From: Clostridiales bacterium
Lineage (GTDB): Bacteria; Bacillota; Clostridia; Christensenellales; Aristaeellaceae
DNA length: 64,000 nucleotides
Assembly (NCBI GenBank): GCA_015056245.1
Contig: SVGQ01000002.1
Span: 1 to 64,000, forward strand
Direction: 5' to 3'
A model generated the notes under the pieces. It worked only from the letters and a program-made list of their open reading frames with translations, did no database searches and was not told where the DNA came from. A program made the translations under genes and the position numbers. Below, one piece after another: positions 63,076 through 64,000 of this stretch. Position 1 is the stretch's first letter, and every line of letters begins with the position of its first letter.

Positions 63076-63104
63076 TTGCGCATCCCATAAGGTTGTGCTA
63101 TACT
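63076..63104 (+). promoter_or_regulatory. Promoter of the rpsB operon
   Basis: TTGCGC (63076-63081), 17-bp spacer, TATACT (63099-63104) with a TGC extension (63096-63098), a strong extended -10 form. Confidence 0.8.
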
Positions 63105-63110
63105 CTATCC

Positions 63111-63207
63111 GATTACGCACCTTTGCGGTTCGCATGCTTGTGCCGCCCAATGGCGGTGGCTGTGCGGTGTGGCCCAAGGGGTGGAAAAAACAAGGAGGAT
63201 ACCCAAA
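63111..63207 (+). promoter_or_regulatory. GC-rich rpsB leader
   Basis: About 97 nt between the expected start and the rpsB ATG hold a hairpin around GCCGCCCAATGGCGG (63142-63156) and a GTGCGGTGTGGCCC segment. S2 leaders are autoregulated in other bacteria; here the role is inferred only from position. Confidence 0.4.
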
Positions 63208-63948
63208 ATGGCAGTTATCTCTATGAAGCAGCTCCTGGAAGCGGGCGTGCACTTCGGTCACCAGACCCGCCGCTGGAACCCCAAAATGGCTCAGTACATC
63301 TTCACTGAGCGCAACGGCATCTACATCATCGACCTGCAGAAGACCGTCCGCAAGGCCGACGAAGCCTACAACTTCGTGCGTGACCTGGCTATGGAAGGCA
63401 AGAGCATCCTGTTCGTCGGCACCAAGAAGCAGGCTCAGGAGTCCATCGCTTCCGAAGCTCAGCGCTGCAACATGTACTATGTCAACAACCGCTGGCTGGG
63501 CGGCATGCTGACCAACTTCCGCACCATCCGCACCCGCGTGGAGCGCCTCAACCAGATCGACAAGATGGAAGCCGCCGGTCAGTTCGACGTGCTGCCCAAG
63601 AAGGAAGTCATTAAGCTGCAGCATGAGCGCGAAAAGCTGGAAGCCAACCTGGGCGGCATCCGTGAGATGAAGAAGCTCCCCGGCGCCCTGTTCGTGGTTG
63701 ACCCCCGCAAGGAGCACATCGCTGTTGCCGAAGCCCGCGCTCTGAACATCCCGATCGTGGCTATCGTTGACACCAACTGCGATCCCGATGAAATCGACTA
63801 CGTCATCCCCGGCAACGACGACGCTATCCGCGCCGTGAAGCTGATCGCCGGCAAGCTGGCTGACGCTGTGCTGGAAGGCAAGCAGGGCGAGCAGGATGCC
63901 ACTGGCGAAGCCGCTCCCGAAGAGGAAGCCGCCAAGGTTGAAGAATAA
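63208..63948 (+). CDS. rpsB: 30S ribosomal protein S2
   Basis: The 246-residue S2 protein: [58 protein letters not shown] and [20 protein letters not shown], with an acidic C-terminal tail ([13 protein letters not shown]). ATG 63208 follows AAGGAGGA; the longer frame to 63169 covers the leader. tsf is expected just beyond the right edge. Confidence 0.97.
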   Translation: MAVISMKQLLEAGVHFGHQTRRWNPKMAQYIFTERNGIYIIDLQKTVRKADEAYNFVRDLAMEGKSILFVGTKKQAQESIASEAQRCNMYYVNNRWLGGMLTNFRTIRTRVERLNQIDKMEAAGQFDVLPKKEVIKLQHEREKLEANLGGIREMKKLPGALFVVDPRKEHIAVAEARALNIPIVAIVDTNCDPDEIDYVIPGNDDAIRAVKLIAGKLADAVLEGKQGEQDATGEAAPEEEAAKVEE

Positions 63949-63967
63949 TTTCTGAATATACTGGCAC

Positions 63968-63988
63968 GGGCGCAGCAAACCTGCGCCC
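63968..63988 (+). promoter_or_regulatory. Hairpin after rpsB
   Basis: Stem GGGCGCAG/CTGCGCCC (63968-63975 with 63981-63988), loop CAAAC. No T-tract is visible before the edge; it may be an attenuator or processing site between rpsB and the expected tsf. Confidence 0.5.
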
Positions 63989-64000
63989 GGCCCCAACGAT

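Overview
The window looks like a chromosomal contig from an endospore-forming, anaerobic member of the Clostridia (Bacillota), probably of gut or rumen origin. Supporting features are a SipL-type SPOCS-LysM spore coat protein behind a sigma-E-like promoter, a type III glutamine synthetase, HemZ, a bifunctional Rel enzyme, a tRNA-Trp T-box, Fe-S and rubrerythrin-like proteins, consensus -35/-10 promoters with AGGAGG ribosome binding sites, and GC-rich coding sequence. The exact family cannot be fixed from the sequence. I see no phage, insertion sequence, CRISPR, tRNA or rRNA gene.

Layout, left to right. 1-4.7 kb (minus): rpsJ, head of an S10-type ribosomal operon that runs off the left edge, then a coupled CotH-like / family 39-type membrane glycosyltransferase pair. 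4.7-9.1 kb (plus): a DUF362 ferredoxin-like protein and uvrA, sharing a promoter with a near-consensus LexA box; UvrA has an unusual Lys/Ala/Pro tail ending in an AT-hook. 9.1-13.5 kb (minus): DUF4003 protein, a methyltransferase, type III glutamine synthetase. 13.5-19.8 kb (minus operon): GH127-like protein, DusB-type dihydrouridine synthase and two large secreted proteins of unknown function. 19.8-20.9 kb (plus): a small conserved protein and a secreted PEBP-family protein. 20.9-24.4 kb (minus): GNAT, ECF S component, ferritin-like protein, DUF1858 protein, glycerol kinase.

24.6-42.8 kb is an almost unbroken minus-strand run. In transcription order it holds two tandem DUF6056-like membrane proteins, an SDR, then an ACP / AMP-ligase / LuxE / LuxC cassette, a GT2 glycosyltransferase, a WecD-like acetyltransferase and a polytopic GT-like protein, then rel, another GT-like membrane protein, dtd, an MBL hydrolase and hemZ. 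The first part looks like a cell-surface glycan or lipid modification locus that makes or transfers an acyl-derived group. 42.9-47.1 kb (minus): nagA, a secreted SH3-like protein and sipL.

47.2-56.7 kb (plus) is a ten-gene Mrp/Mbh-like cation antiporter operon with four NuoL/M/N-type subunits; one has a single-base frameshift near its start. 56.7-64 kb: a small secreted protein, a NUDIX hydrolase, a GH43-like glycosidase, a GNAT, a TrpB-like enzyme under a Trp T-box, an internally duplicated unknown protein, and rpsB heading a ribosomal protein operon at the right edge. Five GC-rich intergenic segments share motifs and form a dispersed repeat family.

All domain calls were made by eye from translated sequence; no database search was run.
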